Source of the DNA: Corythoichthys intestinalis
Lineage: Eukaryota; Chordata; Actinopteri; Syngnathiformes; Syngnathidae
DNA: 64,000 nt
Assembly: GCF_030265065.1 (NCBI RefSeq)
Contig: NC_080411.1
Coordinates: forward strand, 43,426,001 to 43,490,000
Reading direction: 5' to 3'
Shown here: positions 46,136-56,341 of the stretch, in pieces
How the letters are laid out: each line of letters opens with the position of its first letter
Position numbering within the stretch: the stretch's first letter is position 1
Notes under the pieces: generated by a model
What the model saw: only the letters and a program-made list of their open reading frames with translations
Told to the model about the DNA's origin: nothing
Database searches by the model: none
Position numbers and translations under genes: made by a program

Positions 46136-46535
46136 ATACCACTGAACTATACTTCCACGCAACGACTCTGTCATGATTTTCTTTTTATAAACCCGTGGGA
46201 TCCACATGCATTGTCTGTCTATGCAATAAAACCTTCAGGGAAACGCAACTGAAAAATGGGGCTAGCTTCACCACTTATTTAGAAAACTCTGCTAACTTTA
46301 CCGAAGTTGGCAGCTTGATGCAGTTTCTTGTGCTGAACCCAAAGGCGCACAACAGTGACGTAACAAAACAGCCCAGCCCGTGTGATTGGCTGCAGACGGG
46401 CTCCGTTTGGAAAAAAAATCTCGGCTGCGCAAAATGAGTCTCAAAAAAATCAACACACTCGTGAGTGGGAATTTCAAATTAAAGTGTGTGTTTTGTGTTG
46501 GATGTGTGTGTTCACGATGAGACTGATGTAGCCCC

Positions 46536-47105
46536 ATATTTTTTAACTATCATGAAAGTTGCAAGTGATGGAAGAGCTTGCTTATTTGAGAAATTTGACA
46601 ACATTCAGATTGAAAAGCAGACAAGTACTTGGAGGCAATAGAATCCTGTAGTTCAAAAGCGATGTGTCTAAGTTACCGGGAACAAGAACTGTTGTACAGG
46701 TTGACATCGCCAAATACATATTTGGAGTATCCTTGTTGCAGTTTGTACACTTATTGAATTTGGGAAAACCTTATTTAGTAAAAATTAGATTCAGTTGTAT
46801 GCAGGGGTCGCGTTAACCGGATATTTTCCGTCGTTGACCGGTTTTTTAAAACGTGACGGAAAAAGCTGAAGTCCGTCCGTCATTTTGACAGGTTGCAAAT
46901 CACACCCCAGACCACAGGGTGGCGAGTTAGCATATTAATTAGCTATTGTCTCTCTTAATGCATGACGTCGTTGGCTCTTCTGTCAGAATATTGTAGCGTC
47001 ACCGGGGTCTGGCGGCGGCACCGTGATTGACACATCAACGCGAGGTTCTTATTGGTGCACCCGGTGTGCCAGTGCGTCATCCAATTGATGGACAAGATTG
47101 CCACC
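46536..47105. other. Unassigned sequence
   Basis: No gene was seen. 'caggggtcgcgttaaccgga' at about 46803 has the look of a hAT-type end, but no partner end was found. Confidence 0.35.
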
Positions 47106-47106
47106 T

Positions 47107-47506
47107 GTGTATAGACCCCAATCACATGACGTCACAACTCCGCCCCCCTGACTGGAGCCGCCATATTGTCATGTTTACACATTACCGCTACGTACATGCC
47201 TCCTATTACGGCGTGTTTTTCTGCTCGTTAATATTAATAATCAAAATGGTGAAGGCGTGTGTGGCGGTTGGTTGCTGTAATAGAGAAGATAGATGGAGAG
47301 ACTTCTACCGTATTCTGAGAGACCCGAAGATGAGAGCGAGATGGACTGCTGTAATTCGACAAGAAATCTGGGCACCAAACGATCACCACAGACTATGTAG
47401 TAGTCATTTTATATCTGGTAAGATGCATTTAATATATATTTAGAATATTTTGGGCTGACAACCACAATTAAGATCATTGTGTGACGTTGGTGATTGGGGT
47501 CTATAT
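47107..47506 (+). mobile_element. Short TIR element carrying a THAP exon
   Basis: The ends are 'tatagaccccaatcac' and its perfect inverse 'gtgattggggtctata'. The 400-bp element contains one complete THAP first exon and part of an intron. It lacks a transposase body. It looks like an internally deleted P-type or related THAP transposon. No clear target duplication was found. Confidence 0.7.
47246..47417 (+). CDS. THAP-domain exon (partial gene)
   Basis: The frame reads MVKACVAVGCCNREDRWRDF, then YRILRDPKMRARWTAVIRQE, and ends RLCSSHFISG at a GT donor (47418). The C2CH metal ligands (CVAVGC and CSSH) and the conserved tryptophan in RARW are all present. The domain is therefore intact up to the splice site. 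No downstream exon lies within the TIR element. Without splicing it would stop at about 47443. It could still give a short DNA-binding peptide if transcribed, but no evidence for that is seen. Confidence 0.65.
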
Positions 47507-47599
47507 CGTTGCCTCTTTTTCTTTGGGGGCGGAGTTGTTGGCGGTAAGCAGAGTAAAAAGGGAGAAAAATACCACGACTTCCGTGTCTAATTTTTCGCC

Positions 47600-50000
47600 G
47601 CCAAGCAAGCGTTACAATATTAACTAGGCCTGCAAGCAGGACTGAACGGGCCCTCGCAATCTAGCGCAACTCGGACGTCATGCAACTCGGACAGTGTACA
47701 GGTCAGGGTGGTGGCAGATCGTCCTCTCTAATCATCTCATTAGAACCTAACATGCGCAAAAGTTGCCTCTTTACATTCACACACCGAAGAGATAAAAACC
47801 CCTATTGGACAGAGGACTACAAAAAAGGAGCGAATAAAGGGTCATCACAGCAACAGACAGAGACATGTGGACATGGGCCGTAAAATAAGTATTTTAAAAG
47901 GTCTTGAAACTACAATGACCAACCTGAAAAGAACTGGACATATATTTTAAAAAATGAGTGACTTTCTATTGCCACTAGTTGGCGCTGTAGGGTTGATGCA
48001 AATGACCCCTACAGGACCCTTCAGACTATGACTCAACAAGCACGATATGTTTGGCGCAGATATGTTGTAGAAGTTATGACTGTTCAAACCTTGTGGTGAG
48101 ACGAAATAGCTTCAGTAATTTTTACTTCTCCTGTTGGACCCTTCTGCTTCAACCAAACCTCAGTATTTTTCATCAGGCACCTGAACACATGTCTTAAGGC
48201 TCCCCTGATGCAGGTTTGAGGTGAATAGATTTTTTTTCCTTGGAGGAGGAGCCTGTTTCGTAAAAAAGGCATTTCCTGTTCCCACTAAGGGGCGCTAGGC
48301 CTAATGAGTAATATTTCAATGCACTCGTGTTAAGGGTGGGATGCCGCATATACATGCCAGATATGAAAAAGATTGAACGTTGTTTCAAGGAGCTATTAGT
48401 CCTTTACTGAATTTGTCATTTTGCCGAAAAAATGGCCGACTTTGGCACCACGCCCAGGTCAGACCCATGAATGAAAACGCACCATTTTGAAAAGTTTAGA
48501 TTTCATATGTCTCCTGAATTGTCTAACCAATTTTGAAGATGATCCAACTGATTCCCTCTGTGACAAGGTCTCAAATGTGCACCCTGTTAATTGATAAAAA
48601 TTTCACATTCGATCCAAAATACCCGATTTCCTGTTGGGTTTGGAATATGGGTGCAAGAGACTTTTTGGAGCAATTTTGCACAAGGTATCGACTCCCCAAA
48701 TTTCATTGCTCTACGTTAAAAAAACCTAATAGGAAACGCCTTTTTGAAAAATTCAAGGGGGCGCCACTGAGCCATTTTGTTACATTTTTAAATAACGTTG
48801 CAAGATTATCGAAATCCACACAAAGCCGCATGTATGTGCAAAATTTGGTGAGTTTTCGTGCATGTCCAGGCCTCCAAATGTAAACTGTACTAGAAATGGA
48901 CAGAAATTTCACATTCGATCCAAAATACCCGATTTTCTGTTGGATTTGGAATATGGGTGCAAGAGGCTTTTTTGAGCAGTTAGGCATAAGGTATCTACTC
49001 CCCAAATTCCATTGCTCTACGTTGAAAAAACCCAATAGAAAAGGCCTTTTTTAAAACTCCTTTCTGTCGCCACTAGTTGGCACTGTAGAGTTGATGCAAA
49101 TGACCCCTACAGGACCCTTCAGGGTATGACTCTCAACAAGCATGGGAAGTTTGGCGCAGATATGTTGTATATCTGCTGAGTTATGACTGTTCAAAGTATT
49201 TTGCAAGACAAATTGTTGACGATCATTTTCACTTTCATGTTTGGACCCCTCCGCTTCAACGAAACCTCAATATTTTTCATCAGGCACCTGAACACAGGTC
49301 TTAAGGCTCCCCTGATGCAGGTTTGAGGTCAACAGATTTTTTTCCCTTGGAGGAGGAACCTGTCTCGTAAAAAAAGGCATTTCCTGTTCTCACTAGGGGG
49401 CGCTAGGCCTAATGGGTAATATTTCAATGCACTCGTGTTCAGGCTGGGATACCGCATATACATGGCAGATATGAAAAAGATTGAAAGTTGTGTCAAGGAA
49501 TTATTAGCCATTTACCGAATTCGGTGTTTTGCCGAAAAAATGGCCGACTTTGGCACCACGCCCAGGTCAGACCCGTGAATGAAAACACACCATTTTAGAA
49601 ACTTAAGATCTCATATGTCTCCTGAACAGTCTCACCAATTTTGAAGATGATCCAACCAACTCCCTCGGCGAAAAGGTCTCAAATGTGCACCCTGTAAATC
49701 GATAAAAATTTCATATTCGATCCAAAATAACCAATTTCCTGTTGGGTTTGGAATATGGGTGCCAATGCTTTTTTGAAGCGGTTTTAGACAAGGTATAGAC
49801 TCCCCAAATTTCATTGCTCTACGCTGACAAACCCTAATGTTATAGGCCAATTTTAAAATTTCAAGGTAAGCCAGTAGAATTATTTCATGAGAATAATTTA
49901 AACGCATTTGAAAGTTTTTTTTGCTGTTTTTGAGGGAGGGTATTTGCCATTTTATTGACAAAAGATGGTGGATCTTAAAGGGCATTACTGCACCAGGGGA
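47600..50000. repeat. Two tandem units of about 1.1 kb with internal repeats
   Basis: A unit beginning 'gccactagttggcgctgtag' at about 47968 recurs at about 49068, with strong similarity for most of its length. Inside, the block with 'atttcacattcgatccaaaa' occurs three times (about 48599, 48907 and, as 'atttcatattcgatccaaaa', 49707). The family was not named. Short reading frames in both strands are incidental. Confidence 0.75.
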
Positions 50001-50222
50001 AATGCTAATATTCCATCATTTATCCATAAACACATGCCTTTTGGATTCATATTATGCCACTTCGTGTAATTACACACATCGCAACACCAAGAAAATGATA
50101 GAAATTTGGATCGATTGTCAAGCTAAAACGACCGGTGCCCGAGATCCCGGAAATCTAGCATATAGTGTGTGTGACGTCACAACAAGGAAACAACCGGCTC
50201 AGTGCTTAGTACTGAATGGCGG

Positions 50223-51801
50223 CAGGGGCGGACTGGGACTAAAAAGCAGCCCTGGACTTTGACTCGGCCCAGCCCACAAGAATCGCTATACGAAGGGAAA
50301 CACAGACCCCACCTTTTTTTTTTTTTTAACATTTTATTGTAAAATGCATCAATTTCGTGCACTTTGAGAGAAAATGAAGAAAATGTGTCTAGACTGTGAC
50401 TGTCTGACTTGGAGCGCTCAAAGTACTGCAAGGCTGAACTGGAGTTGGTTCATTTTCTGTACTAGCTCTATGATCAACCTGAAAAAACAAATGAAAGAAT
50501 TTATTTTTCAAGTTTTATGTATCTAATTTATTATAATATATCTCTATATATCTCTGTCTATAAAATGATTTCATTGTTCATGCCATAATTCAGTGGTCTC
50601 CAAACTATTCCACATAGGGCCGCAGCGGGCGCAGGATTTCATTCCAACAAAACAAGACAACACCTATGCACCAATCTGGTGTTTTACAAGTGCAATCAGG
50701 TCATTGCAGTCAGGTGCTGCTTGTTTTAGCAGAAACTTCATTGGTTAAACTGTCGGTACTCGATCGGTTGAAACAAAAACCAGGCCCCACAGCGGCCCTT
50801 GAGGACCGGTTTGGAGACCCCTGCCATAATTAATCTTGCCATACAAATAATAAATTTCAATGAAAATACAATAAACATTTCAAGACAAATCCTGGATACA
50901 TTACCTTCATTGGAATGTATTAACCAGAAAACTAAACGATATATACATGATTAAAAAAATATACCAACTGACTAAACTTTAAAGTAAAACCATTCATTTT
51001 ATTAATATTTTGTTATATTTCTTATGAATTAATATTGCTGCTGCGTGTGCATACGTTGTTTTACAGCTAAAACATTTTTCTTTCGGAGAGTGATAATAGG
51101 ACTAGCATACTGTAACTTGACACGATTACAAACGGACTCGCTGGCACTAACCCTTTAATTGTCATTTATTTCATTTAAAATGTAGCTACCTGGTGGATAA
51201 CAATTGCCGGTATACCGAGCAAGTGACCCTCTTCATCCCTTTTTACTTGCCCTGCGCTTGTCTGGGGAACTTCCACCAGCTTATCGTGACACACTCCCTC
51301 TTTTCTCTCTCCCTGCACCGGCTGCACGTCAGAGCGGCTCCCGCTACCCCTCTCACCATTGCCGGGGGCTAGGCTGCTGTTACCCGTGGCCGTTGCAGCC
51401 AGACTGCTGCTTGCGAAAATATTTGTCAACTTATGACATTTTAATGCTTCGCTCTCCAGTTTCTTTAATTTTTTTTCTCCCTAACCTTCTCCGCGCCACC
51501 CTTCTCTCTTTTTTTTCTTTTTTTTTTGCCACCACCATCCATATTGTGCATTAACGCTCGTCGCTAGTTTCCTTCTACAAAGAACCAATGAAGGGTACTT
51601 GTGTTTTCTTCGTTCTTCTATCAGACTGGCGATGAACAGCCAGGCGCATTGCTGCCACCAGTCGGATTGGATGCGAACTGTAGATAATGACAGGCTGGGG
51701 GGATAAAAACAGTGATGTATAATGAATGGCGGCCGCCGGCCGCCCAGGGCACCGGCCGTTCTGTGATCCTCCAGAACCCACAGATTACCAGTCCACCCCT
51801 G
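50223..51801. mobile_element. hAT non-autonomous element, copy 2
   Basis: The ends are 'caggggcggactggg' and, inverted, 'caggggtggactgg'. The perfect 8-bp duplication 'aatggcgg' stands at 50215-50222 and 51802-51809. It matches copy 1 at 37473-38783. It inserted at the start codon region of the P2RX7-like frame, since the duplicated target contains that ATG. It contains a MITE at 50591-50823. Confidence 0.92.
50591..50823. mobile_element. hAT (Charlie-like) MITE
   Basis: The 233-bp element has ends 'cagtggtctccaaac' and 'gtttggagacccctg'. The perfect 8-bp duplication is 'ccataatt' (50583-50590 and 50824-50831). It is nested in hAT copy 2. Confidence 0.92.
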
Positions 51802-51802
51802 A

Positions 51803-52070
51803 ATGGCGGCGATGATGGCGGACAATTTTGTTTCTAGTTGCAGCGACGAATCCAACGTAACGAACGTTCTTGTAATGGTGACGAGGAGAGTTATGAACCT
51901 TTCTTTGGTGTTTTGGGTTATCAATTTGAGGCCAAACGAAAGCCAATGTAACCTAATGAAAGGATCATTGAGGGGAGCAATCACACTGATGAAACACCGG
52001 CAACAGATCGTATGGGAAACACCGAATGGTTTGTTTTGCATTTCTTTTTGTGAAGCTGATACACCGTGAC
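51803..52070 (+). pseudogene. P2RX7-like intracellular-domain protein, relic
   Basis: The start reads MAAMMADNFVSSCSDES, then after a frame change DEESYEPFFGVLGYQFEAKR, KPM, a stop, and PNERIIEGSNHTDE and ATDRMGNTEW. The pattern GYQFEPKRK...RMGNTEW is the lead-in to the cysteine-rich domain shared by multicopy fish proteins and the P2X7 C-terminus. That cysteine-rich part is missing here. The frame is broken by one shift (about 51870) and one stop (about 51931). Confidence 0.55.
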
Positions 52071-52249
52071 CGCAAAATAAAGTAATGTATAGAATAATTA
52101 TCATTTATTGTGCTATCATAGGTTTTCGCTCTGCCAACAGACACAAATATGAATGGGATTAGAGGATTTGTTCTATATATTTTACGAACGATAATTTATA
52201 TATGTGTCCAGTCCTATATCCAATGCGTGATGTTTTTATTCTAAAAGAA

Positions 52250-52755
52250 TACTCACTCTGGCCATTTCGAGCTTGGCTGCTCCGCTCTTTTGGTTTGTCT
52301 GGGGTGGTGGGGTGGTCTCATCAGAGCCAGTCATCGTCCTCTTTCTTGATATCTCGGGACATTTAGGTGGCTGCGCGTTATGGTGGGCACCGCACCTGCT
52401 TTCAGCAGCAATTTCTTAGCAAAACCTGATTTCATTTGTCCATAGTTCGAATAGCTTTCAGGTGTAAAATGCGCACCATACAAAACCTTGCTGGAGGCCC
52501 GGTCTGCAAAATTAGCCCTCTTAGCACGGACGAACTTTACTCATTGTCTGCGTAGTCCAGTCTTTTTCTCACGTTCGGGAACTCATGGGGACTACATTGC
52601 GACAAAAGGCTATTTACGCCACATAGCACGACAGGTTTGAACCATTTTAGCGATTTTTTGATAAAACACGAACGCAACCCTCTCGTCGATAAACAACGAT
52701 GGCACCTGCCTTGACCTTTTGTTTCCTTGTTGTGACGTCTCCGCCCCATTCGGCT
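52250..52755 (-). pseudogene. THAP-domain exon, relic
   Basis: Minus-strand pieces VVLCGVNSLLSQCSPHEFPN, LYGAHFTPESYSNYGQMKSG and FAKKLLLKAGAVPTI match the course of a THAP finger and the segment after it in fish THAP proteins. They lie in different frames, so at least one shift is present. The second metal pair is altered (YGAHF for CxxHF). Confidence 0.55.
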
Positions 52756-53144
52756 GTTTCCGGAATACTTTCAGAAATGTTAATTATTTTTTATCTATTT
52801 TCGATAATTGCTCATGAATGTGATTTATTTTTTCATTAACTTAATTAATATTTGTTATCTTGCCACATAACGGTTCTATTGATATCTCACAGCCCCTTAG
52901 TATTATAATACCCTTTAAGGCCGAGTTTTGCTTCCCTGGCAGACCTCACCGTCAAGGAAAACCCGATTTACGACCCGCCGCTGTAGCCTCTCTTGTTCCT
53001 TCATAATTTTCTGACTCGCGTCGCGTCAATGCGTGTGACGTGGTAGAAATGGACTGTGATTGGTCGGCTCAGACTGTTTCCGGTTCAGCGCAAAATCATC
53101 GCCATTGTCAAACATTATTTTGCTACACGCAAAAATGGACCAAA

Positions 53145-53457
53145 ATGGACGAGAGTATCAACAAGAGCAAGTACGACAACTTCTACAATGTCTCGTCAAG
53201 ACATTATGAAGATTGCCAAATGGTAAGCAATTCGTGGGAGGAGATTGCTGAAAATAAGGGGCTGGAGGTCAGCCAGCGATCGAATAAAAAAATGGACGAA
53301 CCACCGCGACAAGTATGTGTGTGTTCGGAATCGAATGGGCACACGAAGCGGTGACCCAGTCGGCCAAAAACTGCCAGCTTTTTATCACTTTATGTCGTAT
53401 TTTTGGTTGGTGCACTTCATTATTTATTGTGTACATATGTTTGCTGTTAGTCTGTGA
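53145..53457 (+). pseudogene. Harbinger MADF (Myb-like) gene, broken
   Basis: It reads MDESINKSKYDNFYNVSSRH, then YEDCQMVSNSWEEIAENKGL EVS, and after a frame change near 53275 IKKWTNHRDKYVCVRNRMGT and KLPAFYHFMSYFWLV. Tryptophans in SWEEIA and KKWTN mark the MADF helices. The partner protein in this superfamily helps bring the transposase to the transposon DNA. An 'aataaa' signal follows at about 53491. Confidence 0.75.
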
Positions 53458-53565
53458 CTTATTTACGAGTCACACTTCAAGTATATGAAGAATAAAACAC
53501 GTTTGGTGTCAAAAGAGTTGTTTTGATGTTTAATTTTCAACTAGACAAATCACACACTTGATACA

Positions 53566-53900
53566 TTACCACTGAGAGTGTCTCGGTGCTTTTATGACAA
53601 TGTGTTTACCATCAAGGCTTACAACGCAGTTTGGGAAGTTCCGTAGCCGCCAGAAATCTGCTATTGCTTCCCACTGGCTGGTTGGAGGACACGGGCTGGA
53701 GGCCTGTCCACTATTCTTTACAGACCTCGGACAAAACGCTGGACACAGTGCTCGACGCCAGTTTGAAGCTAGCCGCCACAGCTTGCTGTCTTCCACCCAA
53801 GGCTAGAATCCGTAATGTGACGGCATCAACAGTCCGACAGACCGCCTCCGAAACAGTCTTCTGCGTCGCCTGCGCCTCAACATTTGTATGATCAACATTT
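53566..53900 (-). pseudogene. Harbinger DDE transposase exon, broken
   Basis: On the minus strand the helix-turn-helix part reads [20 protein letters not shown] and [17 protein letters not shown], then a stop. The catalytic start reads [20 protein letters not shown] and [13 protein letters not shown] in another frame. DGKH holds the first catalytic aspartate. The later D and E are absent. Confidence 0.75.
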
Positions 53901-54267
53901 GTTGTTCATCGTTGATGAGCTGAAGATCCACATTCAAACGTTTTATCTCCGGTAGCGTTTTAGTATTGCAGTGTAACCGGAAGAAAACTAGAAGTCGTCA
54001 AGAGTCGCCCAAAACCCTACAAACACAACGCCACACCCCTCTAGTGGCTTGAGGGGGAATTACAGAGCAACGCCACGGAATGCTCATTGACGCCGTAGTC
54101 CATGGGTCCCCAAACTACGGCCTGCGGGATACGGCCCGCCTCCACATTTGGTCTGGCCCTCCGAACATTTTTTTTTTTTTTTTTTTCAATAGTGTTATTT
54201 ATTTCTTGGCTTTTTTTCTGTGAAGAACCCAGAGAGGGTTATTTGGTTATTATCTATTTAATTGATA

Positions 54268-54349
54268 GTATTATATTATATTATATTATATTATATTATA
54301 TTATATTATATTATATTATATTATATTATATTATATTATATTATATTAT
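54268..54349. repeat. (TATTA)n microsatellite, left half
   Basis: About 16 regular pentanucleotide units stop at the hAT insertion at 54350. Confidence 0.95.
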
Positions 54350-55246
54350 CAGGGGTGCACATATTTTTTTTGCCCAGGTTCTCAGAGGAGGACCTGCAGA
54401 TGTGACTTGGTCCTCATTGAGCTTGAGAGCCGACCCGCCTGATGCGATAAAATTATGACAAGCTTTACTTAGAGCTAATTAACTTAAATTAATTATATCA
54501 ACAATTAATGCTTGATTAACATAAACTGGCACAACAAAATTGCCATTACTTTGAACTGAAATGTAAAGAAATAAACATAAAAGCACCAATTCAAAATAAA
54601 GGGCATTATGCGGCTCCCACATTAACTCCAAGCCTTTGTAAAAGTGGGATGTCCTCCTCATAAGACCTCATTGAACGTGCATGTTTAGCTTTGTAAAATG
54701 TGAGCAAAAACACATTTGTCAGTGCATGGCGCTGTTTTTCATTACCTTTATTCCGCCACTTGTCCATAGGGCGAGTGGGGTCCTGTCTGACATCGATAGT
54801 TTGCTTAATTGCCACATGCTCTGTTTTTTTTCGTGCTTTTCAAAGTTTGGATGGCTGAAATTCTTTGACCCGACATAAAATGCGCTGCTCTTATCAGCGA
54901 CATTGGGATTCTCACGGCACATTTTGTACCGCATTTCCGTGCGAGCATCATTTGCTTCTAGCCACGGTACCTCCTGCAGCCACTTTTCAGCAAAAGTCCT
55001 TTTTTTCGGTCGCTCTGGTGACGTCTCTGTCGTCTGTCTGTCTTTTGACGGGGTTTGGGGAACACGGAAATAATTACTTAGTGGGGCCTGCCTAGTCGAC
55101 ATTTTGAGAAGTTATTTTCTCGTGTCCGCCGCAAATACAGTGGTCAGCCATTGGTACGCAAAAGCGTATGGAAGCAGTTGAGGGCTAGCGCGTTTGTCTA
55201 CGTCCAGTACGCATGCGCGCATGCGGACCACTTATGTGCACCCCTG
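54350..55246 (-). mobile_element. hAT element inside the microsatellite
   Basis: The ends are perfectly inverted over 13 bp ('caggggtgcacat' and 'atgtgcacccctg'). The flanks read 'tatattat' on both sides, which fits an 8-bp duplication but is also expected in the array. It carries a transposase N-terminus on the minus strand. Confidence 0.88.
54606..55102 (-). pseudogene. hAT transposase N-terminus (TTF/BED-like finger), truncated
   Basis: The frame starts MSTRQAPLSNYFRVPQTPSK and continues RPKKRTFAEKWLQEVPWLEA, MRYKMCRENPNVADKSSAFY and GSKNFSHPNFEKHE, a finger of the TTF/BED type found at the start of one hAT group. After one frame change near 54780-54815 it runs on as FLLTFYKAKHARSMRSYEED and ends GVNVGAA. 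The catalytic part is missing. The first finger cysteine position reads Y (RYKMC), so metal binding is doubtful. Confidence 0.75.
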
Positions 55247-55324
55247 TATATTATATTATATTATATTATATTATATTATATTATATTATATTATATTATA
55301 TTATATTATATTATATTATATTAT
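55247..55324. repeat. (TATTA)n microsatellite, right half
   Basis: About 15 units continue in phase after the hAT insertion. Confidence 0.95.
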
Positions 55325-55530
55325 AATTTTTATTTTATTTACTTTTGTTCTGTGAAGAATCCAGAAAGGGTTATTTGATTGTGGCTTTCTGACAAACAAT
55401 ACATTTTTACATTTAGGCACTCCTGCAATCGTCACACTTTTTCCGTTACAAACTGACCCGGCCCCTCATCGTAGAAGGGAAAAGTTATGTGGCACTCACA
55501 GGAAAAGGTTTGGGGACCCCTGCCGTAGTC

Positions 55531-56341
55531 GCTTCACCATCACCGTAACGCAGTAGCATAACTCAGGCTTAAAGGTACTCGTTACACCAAATTATGGTCT
55601 GCTATCATTTTAAAGTCACTCGCTGTAGTATTTCATAGCACCTTGAAGTATGCTGTCCATTTACTTCGTCTATTTCGTTTATGAAAAACTAACCTGTTTG
55701 AAAATCTGTTGAAAATTTAGTAATTTATAGCTATTTCAAAGTACACGCTCCATTGACAAAATATATAGATTCATACAACCAGTTAAAAAATAGATAGGTG
55801 CACAGGTTAGGCCAAAAGTAGTTCTAGACTTGAACATTTTATCTTTTTTTTTTAATTTTATTATTTTTTTTAAATGTATATATATTCACTGTGTCCATAT
55901 TTTTGCCCCATCCTGAATATTTAAGTGTATACTTATCACTAGAAAAAGAAAACTGCCATAATTGTACTTCACACTCATTAACATACGGTAGAACAATTAT
56001 TTACATTATCCGAACAACAATATTGTCACTCCCATTAAAATGTTAACCATCGATGATGAAATATTCAAAGTATCGACAAGAAAGTCTTTCACATTCAACT
56101 GACGCATGAAAACAACCCAAGCAAGATGATAAAATGGGTCAGTGAAAAAAAAAAGCGTCATCACTATACTGGGATCAATCCTCTTGACTAGGATTGGCTA
56201 GAGCCCCAGAAAAGAAAAAAAGGATGGATGATTTTGTACTGTAAGAACAATAGTATTCATAACATAGAGTCAAACCATGTTCAGTTCTGCATTTACTGTT
56301 GAGCTTTCTGCAATGTGGATTAAAATTAATCTCAAACTACA
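55531..56341. other. Unassigned sequence and GIMAP 3' flank
   Basis: It holds the inverse copy (about 55612-55650) of the 36-bp unit seen at 28188-28257. From about 56170 it is the presumed 3' UTR of the GIMAP gene, similar to 3502-3720. A minus-strand 'aataaa' candidate lies near 55858. Confidence 0.45.

Larger units (their letters stand above)
42470..46535. mobile_element. Long-TIR element, about 4 kb, carrying nested insertions
   Basis: The left arm (about 42476-43050) and right arm (about 46140-46530) are inverted copies. Shared blocks include 'cagtctcat.gtgaacaca', 'gaaattcccactcacgagtg', 'ttataaa.gaaaatcatga' and 'gtagttcagtggtataa'. The left arm is longer because of a CA-rich expansion. 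The interior holds a Tc1-like element (43085-45058) and about 1 kb of unassigned sequence. No transposase of its own is recognisable. Borders are good to about 10 bp. Confidence 0.75.
50100..52790. mobile_element. Relic of a THAP/P2RX7-type DNA transposon
   Basis: The 5' flank (about 50100-50222) continues after a hAT insertion into a P2RX7-like reading frame on the plus strand (51803-52070). A THAP exon lies on the minus strand (about 52250-52755). A 'tgtgacgtcacaacaaggaaa' stretch at the left faces its inverse 'tttccttgttgtgacgtc' at the right (about 52723-52740), which supports a single inverted-ended element. Exact ends were not fixed. Confidence 0.55.
52930..54070. mobile_element. PIF/Harbinger-type transposon relic
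   Basis: A MADF gene on the plus strand (53145-53457) and a DDE transposase exon on the minus strand (53566-53900) converge on a shared 3' region, the usual two-gene layout of this superfamily. Terminal repeats were not identified, so the borders are approximate. The right end may have been pushed aside by the hAT element at 54101. Confidence 0.7.
54101..55522. mobile_element. hAT (Charlie-like) element with an internal TATTA microsatellite
   Basis: The ends are 'catgggtccccaaacta' and, inverted, 'caggggtccccaaacct'. The perfect 8-bp duplication 'ccgtagtc' is at 54093-54100 and 55523-55530. Inside is a pentanucleotide TATTA array that was split by a second hAT element. Confidence 0.9.

Noticed and set aside
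48533-49985. Several frames of about 110 codons on both strands
   Set aside because: They are related to each other only because the DNA is a tandem repeat; no protein signal was seen.
51481-52104. Minus-strand frame of 207 codons
   Set aside because: It crosses the border between a hAT element and the P2RX7-like relic, so it cannot be an old gene, and it has no domain.
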